DNA of 64,000 bases. Source: Achromobacter seleniivolatilans. Lineage in GTDB: Bacteria; Pseudomonadota; Gammaproteobacteria; Burkholderiales; Burkholderiaceae_B. The notes beneath the pieces are model-generated. The model was not told the origin of the DNA and ran no database searches. It saw only the letters and a program-made list of their open reading frames with translations. This document shows positions 20,991 to 30,814 of this stretch, piece by piece; position 1 is the stretch's first letter, and each line of letters begins with the position of its first letter. The stretch lies in assembly GCF_030864005.1 (NCBI RefSeq), contig NZ_CP132976.1, positions 6,324,001-6,388,000 on the forward strand, in the 5' to 3' direction. Both the position numbers and the translations under genes were made by a program.

Positions 20991-22439
20991 ATGACGGGAC
21001 AAGCGAAAAAGCGTGTGGGCGGGCTGAAGCATTGGCTGGCCGGCGGACTGCTGGCCCTGGCCGGCGGCGCTGCCTGCGCGCAGGTCCAGGGCTTGCCGCC
21101 CAATGTGGTGAACGCCTGGAAAGCCAGCAAGCTGCCCGACAGCGCGCTGTCGCTGGTGGTGCAAGAGCTGGGCGGCCAGCGCATGGTGGCGGTCAATGCC
21201 AAGGAATCCCGCAACCCCGCGTCGGTGATGAAGCTGGTCACGACCTGGGCTGCGCTGTCTGAATTGGGGCCGAACTACGTCTGGCGCACGGAATTCATGT
21301 CGGCTCCGGGCGCACGTCCTGACGCCAAGGGAGTGTTGGCTGGTCCCTTGTATCTGCGAGCCGGGGGCGATCCCCAGTTTCTGATGCAGGATTTGTGGGC
21401 GCTGCTGCGCGAATTGCGGCTGCGCGGGGTCAAGCAGATCAATGATCTGGTCATTGACCGCAGCATTTTCGGCCAGGTGGCTACCGATCCGGGCGCCTTT
21501 GATGGGGCGCCTGATCGTGCCTATAACGCCAGCCCGGACGCGCTGATGGTGGGTTTTGGCGCGGTGCGGCTGCTATTCGCGCCCGATCCCGCCGCCAATA
21601 AATGGGTGCCGCTGATTGATCCGCCGTTTCCGGGCGTAAAGATTGAAGGCAATGTGGAATGGAGCGACGTGCGCTGCCCCGGGCCGCCCGTGGTCACAAC
21701 CGACCCCGTGATCACCCAGCAGGGCGTGACCATCCGCGTGAGCGGCAAGGTGGCCGGGTCTTGCGGCGAATTCAGCCTGTACCGCCTGGCCTTGTCGCAG
21801 CCTGATTACGCGACCGAAGTATTCCGCATGCTGTGGAAGGAACTGGGCGGCACGTTCAAGGGGCAGGTTCGCTCCGGCATGGTGCCGCCGGATGCCGTGG
21901 TGCTGGCGTCCCATGAGTCGCCCACGCTGGCCGAGGCCATCCGCCAGATCAATAAGCGCAGCAACAACGTCATGGCGCGCACGCTGCTGCTGACCCTGGG
22001 CGCGGAGCGCGGCCGCCGGCCGGCCACGGTGTCCAGCAGTGATGCCGTCGCCAAGAGCCTGCTGGCCAAGCAAGGGCTGGACATGCCGGAGCTTGTCATC
22101 GACAACGGCGCCGGCCTGTCGCGCGATGCACGGGTGTCTGCCGACAGCCTGGCATCCATGCTGACCGTCGCCTGGAATTCACCCGTCATGCCGGAGTACA
22201 TTTCATCCTTTGCGATTGCCGGGGTGGATGGCACGGTGCGCCGCCGCCTGAAAGGCGAAGGCACATTGGGCATGGCTCACCTGAAGACCGGCTCGTTGCG
22301 TGATGTGCGCTCGATTGCCGGCTACGTGCTGGGCGCCAGCGGCAAGCGCTACGTGGTGGTCAGTATCGTCAACCATGAGCAGGCGGGCGCGGTGCGCGCG
22401 TTCGATGATGCTCTTATCGCATGGTTGGCCGAGCAATAA
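20991..22439 (+). CDS. dacB: D-alanyl-D-alanine carboxypeptidase/endopeptidase (PBP4 type)
   Basis: A 482-residue periplasmic penicillin-binding protein of the S13 family that trims or cleaves peptide cross-links of peptidoglycan. Motifs: SVMK (S78-K81), SNN in NKRSNNVMAR, and KTG in HLKTGSLRD. A signal peptide precedes cleavage near AACAQ (about residue 30). I chose ATG 20991 because it places the signal peptide properly. ATG 20949 in the same frame is possible and neither has a strong ribosome site. Confidence 0.92.
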   Translation: MTGQAKKRVGGLKHWLAGGLLALAGGAACAQVQGLPPNVVNAWKASKLPDSALSLVVQELGGQRMVAVNAKESRNPASVMKLVTTWAALSELGPNYVWRTEFMSAPGARPDAKGVLAGPLYLRAGGDPQFLMQDLWALLRELRLRGVKQINDLVIDRSIFGQVATDPGAFDGAPDRAYNASPDALMVGFGAVRLLFAPDPAANKWVPLIDPPFPGVKIEGNVEWSDVRCPGPPVVTTDPVITQQGVTIRVSGKVAGSCGEFSLYRLALSQPDYATEVFRMLWKELGGTFKGQVRSGMVPPDAVVLASHESPTLAEAIRQINKRSNNVMARTLLLTLGAERGRRPATVSSSDAVAKSLLAKQGLDMPELVIDNGAGLSRDARVSADSLASMLTVAWNSPVMPEYISSFAIAGVDGTVRRRLKGEGTLGMAHLKTGSLRDVRSIAGYVLGASGKRYVVVSIVNHEQAGAVRAFDDALIAWLAEQ

Positions 22440-22568
22440 CAATTCTTCAATAAACCGATTACGATTCCCAGGTGTGGCTCGCCAACGGGCGGCGCTAACG
22501 CGCTGCGCCGTTCCGGTTCTGCCTGAGGCGAAAACCCCTGCTTTTACCTAATTTGGAGTGTTACGCAC

Positions 22569-23207
22569 ATGCCCGTGCACGAAATCCGCCATCCGCTGAT
22601 CCGCCATAAGCTCGGGATCATGCGTCGCGCCGACCTCAGCACCAAGAGCTTCCGAGAGTTGTCGCAGGAAGTGGGCGCGCTGCTCACCTACGAAGCATCC
22701 AAGGATCTGCCGCTGGCGCCCGCCACGGTCGAAGGCTGGTGTGGCCAGGTTCAGGTCGAAAAGATCGCTGGCAAGAAAGTTACGGTGGTGCCCATTCTGC
22801 GTGCCGGGATCGGCATGCTGGACGGCGTGCTGAGTTTGATCCCGGGCGCCAAGGTCAGCGTTGTGGGCGTCGCCCGCAATGAAGAAACGCTGGAAGCCCA
22901 TACCTATCTGGAACGCCTGGTCGGCGAACTTGATCAGCGTCTGGCCCTGATTGTGGACCCGATGCTGGCGACGGGCGGTTCGATGGTTGCCGCCATCGAC
23001 CTGCTCAAGCGCGCCGGCTGCAAAGAAATCCGTGCCCTGGTGCTGGTGGCGGCGCCTGTGGGCATTGACGCCGTGCTGGCCAAGCATCCGGACGTGCATA
23101 TCTATACCGCGTCCATTGATGACGGCCTGAATGAACACGGCTACATCATGCCGGGTCTGGGCGACGCGGGTGACCGCATTTTTGGTACGACTCAGAAGGC
23201 CGAGTAA
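22569..23207 (+). CDS. upp: Uracil phosphoribosyltransferase
   Basis: A 212-residue cytosolic salvage enzyme making UMP from uracil and PRPP. Visible motifs: [18 protein letters not shown] at the start, the PRPP loop [11 protein letters not shown], and the uracil-binding region [12 protein letters not shown] near the end. The length is typical. GGAG sits 12 bases before the ATG. It is a single gene with the convergent cysG downstream. Confidence 0.97.
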   Translation: MPVHEIRHPLIRHKLGIMRRADLSTKSFRELSQEVGALLTYEASKDLPLAPATVEGWCGQVQVEKIAGKKVTVVPILRAGIGMLDGVLSLIPGAKVSVVGVARNEETLEAHTYLERLVGELDQRLALIVDPMLATGGSMVAAIDLLKRAGCKEIRALVLVAAPVGIDAVLAKHPDVHIYTASIDDGLNEHGYIMPGLGDAGDRIFGTTQKAE

Positions 23208-23318
23208 TGGCGGCAGGCCTGCGCGGGGATCGGTAATCGCGCAGCGCTAGCCAGCTGTAGGATGGGGCGGCGGGATGCCATTGGCGCAAGCACGCCAACG
23301 CCCGCTGCACATAACCCG

Positions 23319-24734
23319 TCAAGCCGCAATCCGCTCTATCCGGCCATCAATATGCTGGCCAAACCATTGCAGTTTCGGCGCCAGTCCGGCGACCTCGCCC
23401 ACGATCAGCAGGGCCGGGGACCGGATCGCGTGCTCGCTGGCCAACTGGGGCAATTGTTCCAGCGTGCCGGACAGAACGCGCTGTTCGGGCCGGCTGCCGT
23501 TTTCAATCAGCGCGAACGGCGTTTGCGCCGACCGGCCATGATTCAGCAAACGCTGCGTCAATAAGTCCAGCTGGCCGACTCCCATATAGAACGCCAGCGT
23601 CTGCTTTTCGCGGGCCAGGGCGGGCCAGTCCAGGTTGTCTTCATCTTCACGGCAATGCGCCGTGATCAGGCGCACGGACTGCGCATGTTCACGATGGGTC
23701 AGCGGGATACCCGCATAGGCCGCACAGGCCAGCGCCGCGGTAATGCCGGGCACGACCTCGTAGCGCACTCCATGGGCGCGCATATATTCCAGCTCTTCTC
23801 CGCCGCGGCCAAAGATAAAGGCATCGCCGCCTTTTAACCGGACCACGCGGCGGCCGGCTTGCGCGTGCTCGACCAGCAGGGCGTGGATGCGGGCCTGGGT
23901 GGCATGATGATTTTCACCGGGCAGTTTGCCAACCGGCACCCGGTCGGCGTCGCGTCGCGCCAAGGACATGACTTCGTCGCTGACCAGCCGGTCATACAGA
24001 ATGACGTCTGCTTCGTTCAATGCGCGCAGGGCTTTCAGTGTCAATAGGCCGGGGTCGCCGGGGCCTGCGCCCACCAGCACGACGCTGCCCTCAGCGGGCG
24101 CAAGCGGCGCGGCCACGGCATCGGCCAGGGCGGCCTCAGCTTGCGCGGGCTGTTGCTGGCGCAGGAAACCGGCAACGGGGCCATCCAGCAGCCAGTCATA
24201 GAAGCGGCGGCGCGCGCCCAGATCGGGGTGGCTGGCCCGGATGCGCTTACGGTAAACCGCAGCCAGTCCGGCCAGTTGGCCCAACGTGTGATCGAACAGC
24301 GATTCGATGCGTTCGCGGATGCGCCGCGCCAGCACAGGGGCCACCCCCGACGACGAAATGGCCACGATGATTGGCGACCTGTCCACAATGGAAGGAACCT
24401 GGAATGACGACAGTTCGGGGTCGTCGACCACATTGCTGAAGATCCGGCGAGCGTCGGCCGCCTGGGATACGGCTGCATTGGTGGCACGATCATCCGTGGC
24501 GGCGATCACCAGCCAGACGTCGTCCAGCCAAGCCGGGTCAAAGCGGCCGGGCACGTGCCGGATGCGGCCTTCGGCGGCCAGGGCAGCGAGCGCGGGCGTC
24601 ACGTCCGGCGCGCCCAGAACGACGGTTGCGGAGGCTTCCAGCAGGGCAAGCGTTTTGCGTTCGGCGACCGCGCCGCCGCCAACCACCAGTACTACGCGTT
24701 GCTTCAAATCAGCAAAAATCGGGAAAAGCTTCAT
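23319..24734 (-). CDS. cysG: Siroheme synthase (trifunctional)
   Basis: A 471-residue fused enzyme making siroheme from uroporphyrinogen III. The N-terminal dehydrogenase/ferrochelatase domain (1-about 205) shows [13 protein letters not shown] and [15 protein letters not shown]. The C-terminal SAM uroporphyrinogen methyltransferase (about 215-460) shows [33 protein letters not shown] and [21 protein letters not shown]. The order and size match CysG of E. coli. No sulfite or nitrite reductase genes are adjacent. Confidence 0.96.
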   Translation of the reverse strand: MKLFPIFADLKQRVVLVVGGGAVAERKTLALLEASATVVLGAPDVTPALAALAAEGRIRHVPGRFDPAWLDDVWLVIAATDDRATNAAVSQAADARRIFSNVVDDPELSSFQVPSIVDRSPIIVAISSSGVAPVLARRIRERIESLFDHTLGQLAGLAAVYRKRIRASHPDLGARRRFYDWLLDGPVAGFLRQQQPAQAEAALADAVAAPLAPAEGSVVLVGAGPGDPGLLTLKALRALNEADVILYDRLVSDEVMSLARRDADRVPVGKLPGENHHATQARIHALLVEHAQAGRRVVRLKGGDAFIFGRGGEELEYMRAHGVRYEVVPGITAALACAAYAGIPLTHREHAQSVRLITAHCREDEDNLDWPALAREKQTLAFYMGVGQLDLLTQRLLNHGRSAQTPFALIENGSRPEQRVLSGTLEQLPQLASEHAIRSPALLIVGEVAGLAPKLQWFGQHIDGRIERIAA

Positions 24735-24770
24735 CGCATGGCCGCCTCGGGAACCCCCGGCAAAATATCA

Positions 24771-24803
24771 CCCGATCATAGGGATCGGGCTACATCCCCA
24801 CAA
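24771..24803 (-). promoter_or_regulatory. Candidate cysG promoter with operator-like dyad
   Basis: On the minus strand TTGTGG (24803-24798), 17 bases, TATGAT (24780-24775). The -10 lies inside a dyad CCCGATC-ATAGG-GATCGGG (24771-24789). The cysG ATG is 41 bases beyond the -10. A repressor bound to this dyad would block the promoter. Read from pattern only. Confidence 0.4.
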
Positions 24804-25033
24804 CTTTTGATTTCTTGAATCGTTATTTCTAAAAATTATTTATGTGAAGCCGCGCGGACGATGGCGGCAATCAGGGCGATCGGCGACGTTGTGCGCACTT
24901 TCGCCTGGAAGCCATGCGCAGATCGGAGCGCCGGCATTGACACGTTCCGACATACGCGGCGTGGCGGCGCGGTGTAGTATCAAGCCAGCCGTCGCCGGAG
25001 TTCGGGCGGTATTTCTGATTTTTGGAGTGGCTT

Positions 25034-25765
25034 GTGACGATGCAAAAACTGGCATCCCTGATTATCGCGGCGGGCGCGCTGGGCGCGGCTGCCACGGCGC
25101 AAGCGGGCGTGTGCGATGCGCAATTCATGCACGATGGCGGCGCGGTCACGCTGACCGGCTCAGGTAATTTGTCCTTGGGCGCCGATCTGACTTTCGCCGA
25201 GGTTACAAAAAGCAATGGCGACAACTGCCGCGCGCGAGTGCAAGGCGTGGCCACGTTCAGCTACGCCGGTTTGCCGCCAGGAAAATCCAAGCTGGATTAC
25301 CTGATGACGGTCAAGGGCGGGCAAGCCACTTTCCTGCGCTACGCCAATGCTGGCGAGGCGCCGCAACCTTCCGAAGGCCAGTTTGATTTACGCATGCTGG
25401 GCCTCTTTGCCTACGACGGCAAGCTCAACGCTGGCCAGAAGCTGCCGGGTTCGTCCTTCCGCTTGAAAATCGGCAAAGAAGCGCCGGTGGGCGGCCAGCC
25501 CAGCACGACGGTGCGCATTGGTGAAAAAAACGTGGGCCAAAAGACGGCTATCAACACGGCTTTGGGCAACCAGTCTTGCCAGCCCATTACCTATACGCGC
25601 AACTCTGATCCCACGATGGCTACCTTCCAAGGTCTGACCATTCCCATTCCGGGTATGAACACGACCGTCACGGATTGGTATTGCCCGGCGGTGAATCTGG
25701 TGATGAAGCAAGACATTGATCAAGGCGGCGTTAAATCCGCCGTTGAGATTACGAAAATCAAGTAG
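25034..25765 (+). CDS. Secreted protein of unknown function
   Basis: A 243-residue product with a clear signal peptide (MTMQKLASLIIAAGALGAAATAQA, cleavage near residue 24). I do not recognise a family. The mature part is rich in Gly/Thr/Lys with few charges in long beta-like stretches, and has four Cys (in GVCDAQ, DNCRARV, NQSCQPI, DWYCPA) that could form two disulfides. Start: GTG 25034 lies six bases after GGAG. The ATG two codons later is the alternative. It is upstream of the DUF883 gene in the same direction but separated by 83 bases and a likely promoter. Confidence 0.7.
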   Translation: MTMQKLASLIIAAGALGAAATAQAGVCDAQFMHDGGAVTLTGSGNLSLGADLTFAEVTKSNGDNCRARVQGVATFSYAGLPPGKSKLDYLMTVKGGQATFLRYANAGEAPQPSEGQFDLRMLGLFAYDGKLNAGQKLPGSSFRLKIGKEAPVGGQPSTTVRIGEKNVGQKTAINTALGNQSCQPITYTRNSDPTMATFQGLTIPIPGMNTTVTDWYCPAVNLVMKQDIDQGGVKSAVEITKIK

Positions 25766-25804
25766 CACACGGTAGCAAGCGCGCCATGCTGCGGGCATGG
25801 CGGC

Positions 25805-25813
25805 TGGTATGAT
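25805..25813 (+). promoter_or_regulatory. Extended -10 promoter of the DUF883 gene
   Basis: TGGTATGAT is an extended -10 element, 36 bases before the ATG at 25849. No good -35 is seen, as expected for extended -10 promoters. It would start the DUF883/holin-like/YqjK-like operon. Confidence 0.4.
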
Positions 25814-25848
25814 GGTTTTGTCATAGACACACAACAGGAGCTCAAAAA

Positions 25849-26166
25849 ATGGCAACGAGAAAATCCGAAGAAGTCGCAAAAGAAAAACTTATCGACAGTG
25901 TCAAGACCAGTCTGAATGACGCGGAAAGCCTGCTGCGCGAAGCGGCCGGCACGACCGGCGACAAGGCAAATGAATTGCGCGACCGCGCGATGGTTTCGCT
26001 AAAGCGCACCCGCGAAGCACTCTATGAAGCACAAGACGCCGTACTCGAACGTGGCCGCAAGGCTGCCCGCGCAACGGATGACTACGTGCATGACAATCCT
26101 TGGCAATCCATCGGCATTGCAGGCGTGACCGGCCTGCTGCTCGGTTTGCTGATCAGCCGCCGCTAA
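25849..26166 (+). CDS. DUF883 family membrane protein (ElaB/YqjD type)
   Basis: A 105-residue C-terminally anchored protein. Residues 1-80 are a charged amphipathic helix region, followed by DNPWQSIGIAGVTGLLLGLLISRR, the typical tail of the family with a glycine-rich helix and RR end. In E. coli YqjD and ElaB bind ribosomes and the inner membrane in stationary phase. AGGAG precedes the ATG by nine bases. First of three clustered genes matching E. coli yqjD-yqjE-yqjK. Confidence 0.92.
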   Translation: MATRKSEEVAKEKLIDSVKTSLNDAESLLREAAGTTGDKANELRDRAMVSLKRTREALYEAQDAVLERGRKAARATDDYVHDNPWQSIGIAGVTGLLLGLLISRR

Positions 26167-26234
26167 TAGGCTTGGACCTCCGGGCGGGCGGAGCAGGCGT
26201 TTTGCCGCGCCGCCCGCCCGGTGTCCTTTACGCC

Positions 26235-26651
26235 ATGGGTCTACGAAAATCTGTATTCGGAGTTGCGTCCAGCCTGGTCGGGCTGTTGCGCACGCGCCTG
26301 GAGCTTCTGGCGCTGGAAGCTGCCGACGAAAAATCGCGCTTGCTCAAATTGCTGGGCATGGCGTTCGCGGCGTTGCTATTCCTGACGCTGGCGGTGCTGG
26401 TGTTCACCGTTACGGTTGCTGTTCTGTTCTGGCCCACCGAAGATCGTTACCTGGCCTTGGGCCTGTTGGCGGCCTTCTACGGCATTATCGGCATCGGTTT
26501 GCTGCTTGCGGTGCGCCATGGGCTGGTTCATGGCGCGACGCCATTTTCGGCCACGCTGGAAGAACTGGGCCGGGATGCGGAATTGCTGGAACGCATCCGT
26601 GACGCTCAGGACGAAGACGAGGCGCCTTCACGCCGCCGCGGGGAGAGCTGA
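26235..26651 (+). CDS. Phage-holin-family membrane protein (YqjE-like)
   Basis: A 138-residue inner-membrane protein. Two hydrophobic helices (about 40-65 and 75-98) are flanked by the charged stretch RTRLELLALEAADEKSRLLKLL, the hallmark of the holin superfamily III (YqjE) group. It is probably not a lysis gene: no phage genes are near, and the DUF883 gene in front makes the yqjD-yqjE order. The start at 26235 (MGLRKSVFG) has only a weak ribosome site. Confidence 0.85.
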   Translation: MGLRKSVFGVASSLVGLLRTRLELLALEAADEKSRLLKLLGMAFAALLFLTLAVLVFTVTVAVLFWPTEDRYLALGLLAAFYGIIGIGLLLAVRHGLVHGATPFSATLEELGRDAELLERIRDAQDEDEAPSRRRGES

Positions 26652-26654
26652 ATC

Positions 26655-27017
26655 ATGACGAAAAGATCTCCTATCGTTGATCGGGCGGTGCGCATCGAAC
26701 TGCTGCGCGCCCGCGCCGCTATCGAACGCGAATCGTTGGCGCAGAGCATTGTCACGACAGGCCGTAAGCTGGAGCCCGTTGCGCTGATCCGCAGCATGCT
26801 GCCTGGCTTGGCGTCTGGCGGAGCATCGCGCTGGGCATTGCAGGCCATTACGCTGGCGCGCCGCTATCCGCTCGTCAGCTCGTCCTTATCCGCCATGTTC
26901 ATGCGCGGCGGCAAACGGTCCAAGCTGTTCAAGGTTGCCGGTGGCGCCCTGGTCGGCTGGCAACTGTTCAAGCTTTGGCAGAGTTCCCGCCAGGACGGGA
27001 ATCGGGACGCTGACTGA
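26655..27017 (+). CDS. YqjK-like small protein
   Basis: A 120-residue basic protein four bases after the YqjE-like gene, so the third gene of the same operon. It has an N-terminal helical region rich in Arg (RIELLRARAAIERESLAQ) and a short hydrophobic stretch late in the sequence (FKVAGGALVGWQLFKLW). Identity as YqjK rests mainly on position and size. No enzymatic motif is visible. Confidence 0.65.
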   Translation: MTKRSPIVDRAVRIELLRARAAIERESLAQSIVTTGRKLEPVALIRSMLPGLASGGASRWALQAITLARRYPLVSSSLSAMFMRGGKRSKLFKVAGGALVGWQLFKLWQSSRQDGNRDAD

Positions 27018-27043
27018 CGGCGTCAGCTGATTTCTCGTTCAAC

Positions 27044-27079
27044 AAAAAACCCGCCAGTTTTGAATTGGCGGGTTTTTTT
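27044..27079. terminator. Bidirectional terminator between YqjK-like gene and ubiD
   Basis: A near-perfect stem AAAAAACCCGCCA (27044-27056) / TGGCGGGTTTTTTT (27066-27079) with a 9-base loop. There are T-runs on both strands and it lies between convergent genes. Confidence 0.9.
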
Positions 27080-27104
27080 AGCGCTGGGATGACGGCACTT
27101 CAGG

Positions 27105-28649
27105 CTACAGCCCTAACTGACCCCACATGTCGTCCACGCGTTTCTTGATGGCGGCGTCCATGGCGATGGGCGTGCCCCATTCGCGGTTGGTCTCGCCGGG
27201 CCACTTGTTCGTGGCGTCCAGGCCCATCTTGCCGCCCAGCCCCGACACCGGCGATGCAAAGTCCAGGTAGTCGATGGGGGTGTTTTCTACCAGCAAGGTG
27301 TCGCGCACCGGGTCCATGCGGGTGGTCATCGCCCAGACCACTTCCTTCCAGTCGCGGGGGTTGATGTCTTCGTCTACCACCACGATGAACTTGGTGTACA
27401 TGAACTGGCGCAGGATGCTCCACAGCCCGAACATGACCCGCTTGGCGTGGCCCGCATACTGCTTGCGGATCGACACCACGGCCAGGCGGTAGCTGCACCC
27501 CTCGGGCGGCAGATAGAAGTCCACGATTTCCGGCAACTGGCGGCGCAGCAACGGCACAAATACCTCGTTCAGCGCCACGCCCAGCACGGCGGGTTCGTCG
27601 GGCGGTTTGCCGGTGTAGGTGGAGTGATAGATGGGATTGCGCCGCATCGTGATCCGCTCGACCGTAAACACGGGGAACCAGTCCTGCTCGTTGTAGTACC
27701 CGGTGTGGTCGCCGTAAGGGCCTTCCAGCGCCATTTCATAATCACTGTTGGGCGGCGGATTGACGCCTTCAGGCACTACGGGCTTGACGGCGCGCGGGTC
27801 GGAAGAGGGCAGCAGATGGCCTTCCAGCACGATTTCGGCCCAAGCGGGAACAGACAGATTGCTGCCCAGGGCCTGCGCGACTTCGGTGCGCGAGCCGCGC
27901 AACAAGCCAGCAAACTGGTATTCAGACAAGCTGTCGGGCACCGGGGTAACGGCGCCCAGGGTCGTAGCGGGGTCGGCGCCCAGCGCCACGGCGATCGGGA
28001 AGGGCGTGCCGGGGTTGGCCAGCGCGTGATCGCGGAAGTCCAGTGCGCCGCCGCGGTGCGATAGCCAGCGCATGATCAGCTTGTTCGGCCCCAGCAGTTG
28101 TTGCCGGTAAATACCCAGGTTCTGGCGCTTGGCATTCGGGCCGCGGGTAATGACCAGGCCCCAGGTCAGAAGCGGGGCCACATCACCGGGCCAGCAGGTC
28201 TGGATAGGCAGGCGAGTCAGGTCGACGTCCTTGCCTTCCCAGACGATTTCCTGGCAAGCGGGGCTTTTGACGTTCTTGGGGCTCATGTCCCACAAGGCGG
28301 ACTTCAGCATGGACACTTTGGCCAGCGCGTCGCGCAGACCCTTGGGCGCTTCGGGTTCCCGCAAGGACGCCAGCAATTCGCCGATGTCGCGCAGCGCGCT
28401 GACGTGGTCAGCGCCCATTCCGCGCGCTACGCGCGACGGGGTGCCAAACAGATTGGTAAGCACCGGCATCTGCGCCGGCTTGCCCTCATGCTGGGTATTT
28501 TCAAACAGCAATGCAGGGCCCTCGGCGCGCAGCACACGGTCGGAAATCTCAGTCATTTCCAGGTGTGTGGACACGGGCGCCGTGATGCGTTTCAGGTCGC
28601 CCATCTTTTCAAGTTGGGCGAGGAAGTCTCTAAGGTCGCGGTATTTCAC
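27105..28649 (-). CDS. ubiD: 4-hydroxy-3-polyprenylbenzoate decarboxylase
   Basis: A 514-residue decarboxylase of ubiquinone synthesis that uses the prenylated FMN made by UbiX. It starts [22 protein letters not shown], as in E. coli UbiD. Other family text includes [31 protein letters not shown] and [14 protein letters not shown]. The start is uncertain: GTG 28649 matches relatives and has GGGA upstream, whereas an in-frame ATG at 28700 with GAGGGAG would add 17 residues. It is divergent from the lytic transglycosylase gene. ubiX is not in the window. Confidence 0.94.
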   Translation of the reverse strand: MKYRDLRDFLAQLEKMGDLKRITAPVSTHLEMTEISDRVLRAEGPALLFENTQHEGKPAQMPVLTNLFGTPSRVARGMGADHVSALRDIGELLASLREPEAPKGLRDALAKVSMLKSALWDMSPKNVKSPACQEIVWEGKDVDLTRLPIQTCWPGDVAPLLTWGLVITRGPNAKRQNLGIYRQQLLGPNKLIMRWLSHRGGALDFRDHALANPGTPFPIAVALGADPATTLGAVTPVPDSLSEYQFAGLLRGSRTEVAQALGSNLSVPAWAEIVLEGHLLPSSDPRAVKPVVPEGVNPPPNSDYEMALEGPYGDHTGYYNEQDWFPVFTVERITMRRNPIYHSTYTGKPPDEPAVLGVALNEVFVPLLRRQLPEIVDFYLPPEGCSYRLAVVSIRKQYAGHAKRVMFGLWSILRQFMYTKFIVVVDEDINPRDWKEVVWAMTTRMDPVRDTLLVENTPIDYLDFASPVSGLGGKMGLDATNKWPGETNREWGTPIAMDAAIKKRVDDMWGQLGL

Positions 28650-28731
28650 TACAGATCCCAGCGATTTGGTTACATGTTGGGTTGAAAGAGAGGTTAACAT
28701 TGACTCCCTCTTTTTTACGCAGGAGGTCTTT

Positions 28732-29550
28732 ATGCCCGATGCGTCAGTGGCCAGCCTTTTCAGGAACATGGCCCAAGGAGTGCACCAATATCTTGCCGAG
28801 TCCCTGCGCATATGCTCCGTTTATTTGGGCATTGCAGTCATTGTGACGGTAAGCATGGGATTTGCCCTGCCTGGTTTGCGCGACCAGGCATTGCAAGTGC
28901 ACAAAGCCTTGTTGACCGCCCTAGCGCCTTCATCCATGCAAACCGGCACCGAAGCAGATGCCGGAGCCGAATTGGGAACCGACGCCGCGTCGGCAATTGC
29001 CATGGCCGTTCCAACCGCACCCGCCAGCAATGCCACCGGCATGCTGGGGCCAGCCCGTGTTGCCCCTCCGGTTCCCAAGAAACCCGCCATGGTGGCCACT
29101 GGCCCGCAGGCGGAAGCATTGCGCAACTATATCTCGCGCAAGTACAAGGTGGCGTATGACGCTACCGGCCCGCTGTTGAACACCGTGTATAAGGTGGGCC
29201 GCGAAAAGCAGCTGGACCCTTTGCTGTTGCTGGCGGTGATCGCCATTGAGTCCCGCTACAACCCTCTGGCTGAAAGCCATGTTGGCGCGCAGGGCTTGAT
29301 GCAGGTCATGACCAGCGTCCACCAGGACAAGTTCGACGCCGTCGGCAAGAACGCGCTGGACCCGACCGCCAATATCAGCGTTGGCGCCACCATTCTGCGC
29401 GACTGCATCAACCGCCGCGGTTCCGTGGATACCGGTCTGGCCTGTTACGTGGGTTCTACGGGGCCTGACGACAATGGCTACGGCGCCAAGGTTCAGGCTG
29501 AACGCCGGCGCTTGGCGCTGGCGTCGGGAATAGCCCTGGCCCGCGATTGA
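28732..29550 (+). CDS. Lytic transglycosylase-domain protein
   Basis: A 272-residue protein with an N-terminal membrane anchor (about 24-47), an Ala/Pro-rich linker to about 125, then an SLT domain of the lysozyme-like fold. Motifs are [13 protein letters not shown] (catalytic Glu173), GAQGLMQVM and [12 protein letters not shown]. It should cleave peptidoglycan glycan strands in the periplasm, bound to the inner membrane. The start at 28732 has a strong AGGAGG site. Confidence 0.87.
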   Translation: MPDASVASLFRNMAQGVHQYLAESLRICSVYLGIAVIVTVSMGFALPGLRDQALQVHKALLTALAPSSMQTGTEADAGAELGTDAASAIAMAVPTAPASNATGMLGPARVAPPVPKKPAMVATGPQAEALRNYISRKYKVAYDATGPLLNTVYKVGREKQLDPLLLLAVIAIESRYNPLAESHVGAQGLMQVMTSVHQDKFDAVGKNALDPTANISVGATILRDCINRRGSVDTGLACYVGSTGPDDNGYGAKVQAERRRLALASGIALARD

Positions 29551-29570
29551 TTCTGGCTTGCTGAAACCTC

Positions 29571-29605
29571 AAAGCGCGCACTGACAAGTGCGCGCTTTGT
29601 TTTTT
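29571..29605 (+). terminator. Terminator after the lytic transglycosylase gene
   Basis: A 12-bp perfect stem AAAGCGCGCACT (29571-29582) / AGTGCGCGCTTT (29587-29598) with a 4-base loop, followed by GTTTTTTG. The convergent aminotransferase gene ends at 29610, so the T-tract runs up to its stop codon. Confidence 0.88.
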
Positions 29606-29609
29606 GCGG

Positions 29610-30770
29610 TCAGCCTTGCAACAGGCGGCCGATGCGGGCGACGGCCTCTTCCAGCCGGTCCAGCCCCGTGGCGTAGGAAAAGCGCATGGTGTGATTGCCA
29701 TGGGTGGGGCCAAAATCCAGGCCAGGCACCGCCGCAACGCCGGCTTCCAGCAGCAGGCGCTGCGAGAATGTGGCGCTATCCATGCCCAAATTGCTGATGT
29801 CGGCATAGATATAGAACGCGCCGTCGGGCTTGACCGGCACATGCAGTCCCAGGCGTTCGAATTCCGGCAGCAGATAGTCGCGGCGCTGTTTGAAGGCTTC
29901 GCGGCGATGCTCAAATGTCTTCATGGCCTGTTCCGAAAAGCAGGCCAGAGCGGCGTGTTGTGCCAGCGTTGGCGCGCAGATCGCCAGGCTGGCGGCAATC
30001 TTTTCGACCGGGGCCACCATGTCCTCGGGGACGATCATCCAGCCCAGGCGCCAGCCAGTCATGTGGAAGTATTTCGAAAAGCTGTTGATGACGATGATGT
30101 CATCATCAAGCGTCAGCGCTGAACGCGGCTGGCCTTCATACGACAGACCCAGATAGATCTCATCGACGATGGCAAAGCCGTCGCGCGCGCGAACCTGCGC
30201 CAGTAACTCGGCCAGCTCGCTGTGCGCGATCGAGGTGCCCGTGGGATTGCTGGGCGAGGCGACCAGCACGCCTTGCGTGGCGGGCGTCCAGTGCTGGGCG
30301 ACGTCCAGGGCAGACAGCTGGAAGCGTTTTTCCGCCGAACTGGGGATCAGGCGAGGCACGCCGCCCGCCGCAAGCACGAAGTTGCTGTTGGCGGGGTAGG
30401 ATGGGTCCGGCATCAGCACTTCGCCACCCGTATTGACCAGCGCCGCGCAGGCCAGCGTCAGGGCGCCCGATGCGCCGGCCGTCACAATGACGCGAGACGG
30501 ATTGATCTTGGCGCCGAATTGATCGTGATAGAACTGGGCAATGGCTTCGCGCAGTGGCATCAGGCCGGCAGGCGGGCTATAGCCGCTGAGTCCGGCGCGT
30601 GCCGCGCGATCCAGCGCTTCCACGACCTGGGGGGGCGCGGTAAAGTCCGGTTCGCCGATTCCCAGGCTGATAATGTCCTTGCCTGCCGCTTGCAACGCTT
30701 GCGCCTGCTTGAATAGCTCTACAACCTGGAAAGTCAGAAAATCTTGAGTGCGCGTGGCAAGGCGTGGCAT
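29610..30770 (-). CDS. PLP-dependent aminotransferase (class I/II)
   Basis: A 386-residue fold-type I aminotransferase. The PLP-binding lysine is K233 in INSFSKYFHMTGWRLGW. Other landmarks are GIGEPDF, PSNPTGT and the C-terminal arginine in HTMRFSYA. The sequence type is close to proteobacterial enzymes annotated as aspartate/alanine aminotransferases, but substrate specificity cannot be read. It is divergent from the FAD-type gene, with 44 bases between the starts. Confidence 0.88.
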   Translation of the reverse strand: MPRLATRTQDFLTFQVVELFKQAQALQAAGKDIISLGIGEPDFTAPPQVVEALDRAARAGLSGYSPPAGLMPLREAIAQFYHDQFGAKINPSRVIVTAGASGALTLACAALVNTGGEVLMPDPSYPANSNFVLAAGGVPRLIPSSAEKRFQLSALDVAQHWTPATQGVLVASPSNPTGTSIAHSELAELLAQVRARDGFAIVDEIYLGLSYEGQPRSALTLDDDIIVINSFSKYFHMTGWRLGWMIVPEDMVAPVEKIAASLAICAPTLAQHAALACFSEQAMKTFEHRREAFKQRRDYLLPEFERLGLHVPVKPDGAFYIYADISNLGMDSATFSQRLLLEAGVAAVPGLDFGPTHGNHTMRFSYATGLDRLEEAVARIGRLLQG

Positions 30771-30814
30771 TGGATTCTCGAAAGCGTCTTGTAGCGAAAA
30801 AAGGAATTGTAGTC

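Noticed and set aside
26235..26651. Holin-like gene as sign of a prophage
   Set aside because: No other phage gene is near, and the YqjE-type neighbours explain it as a chromosomal gene.
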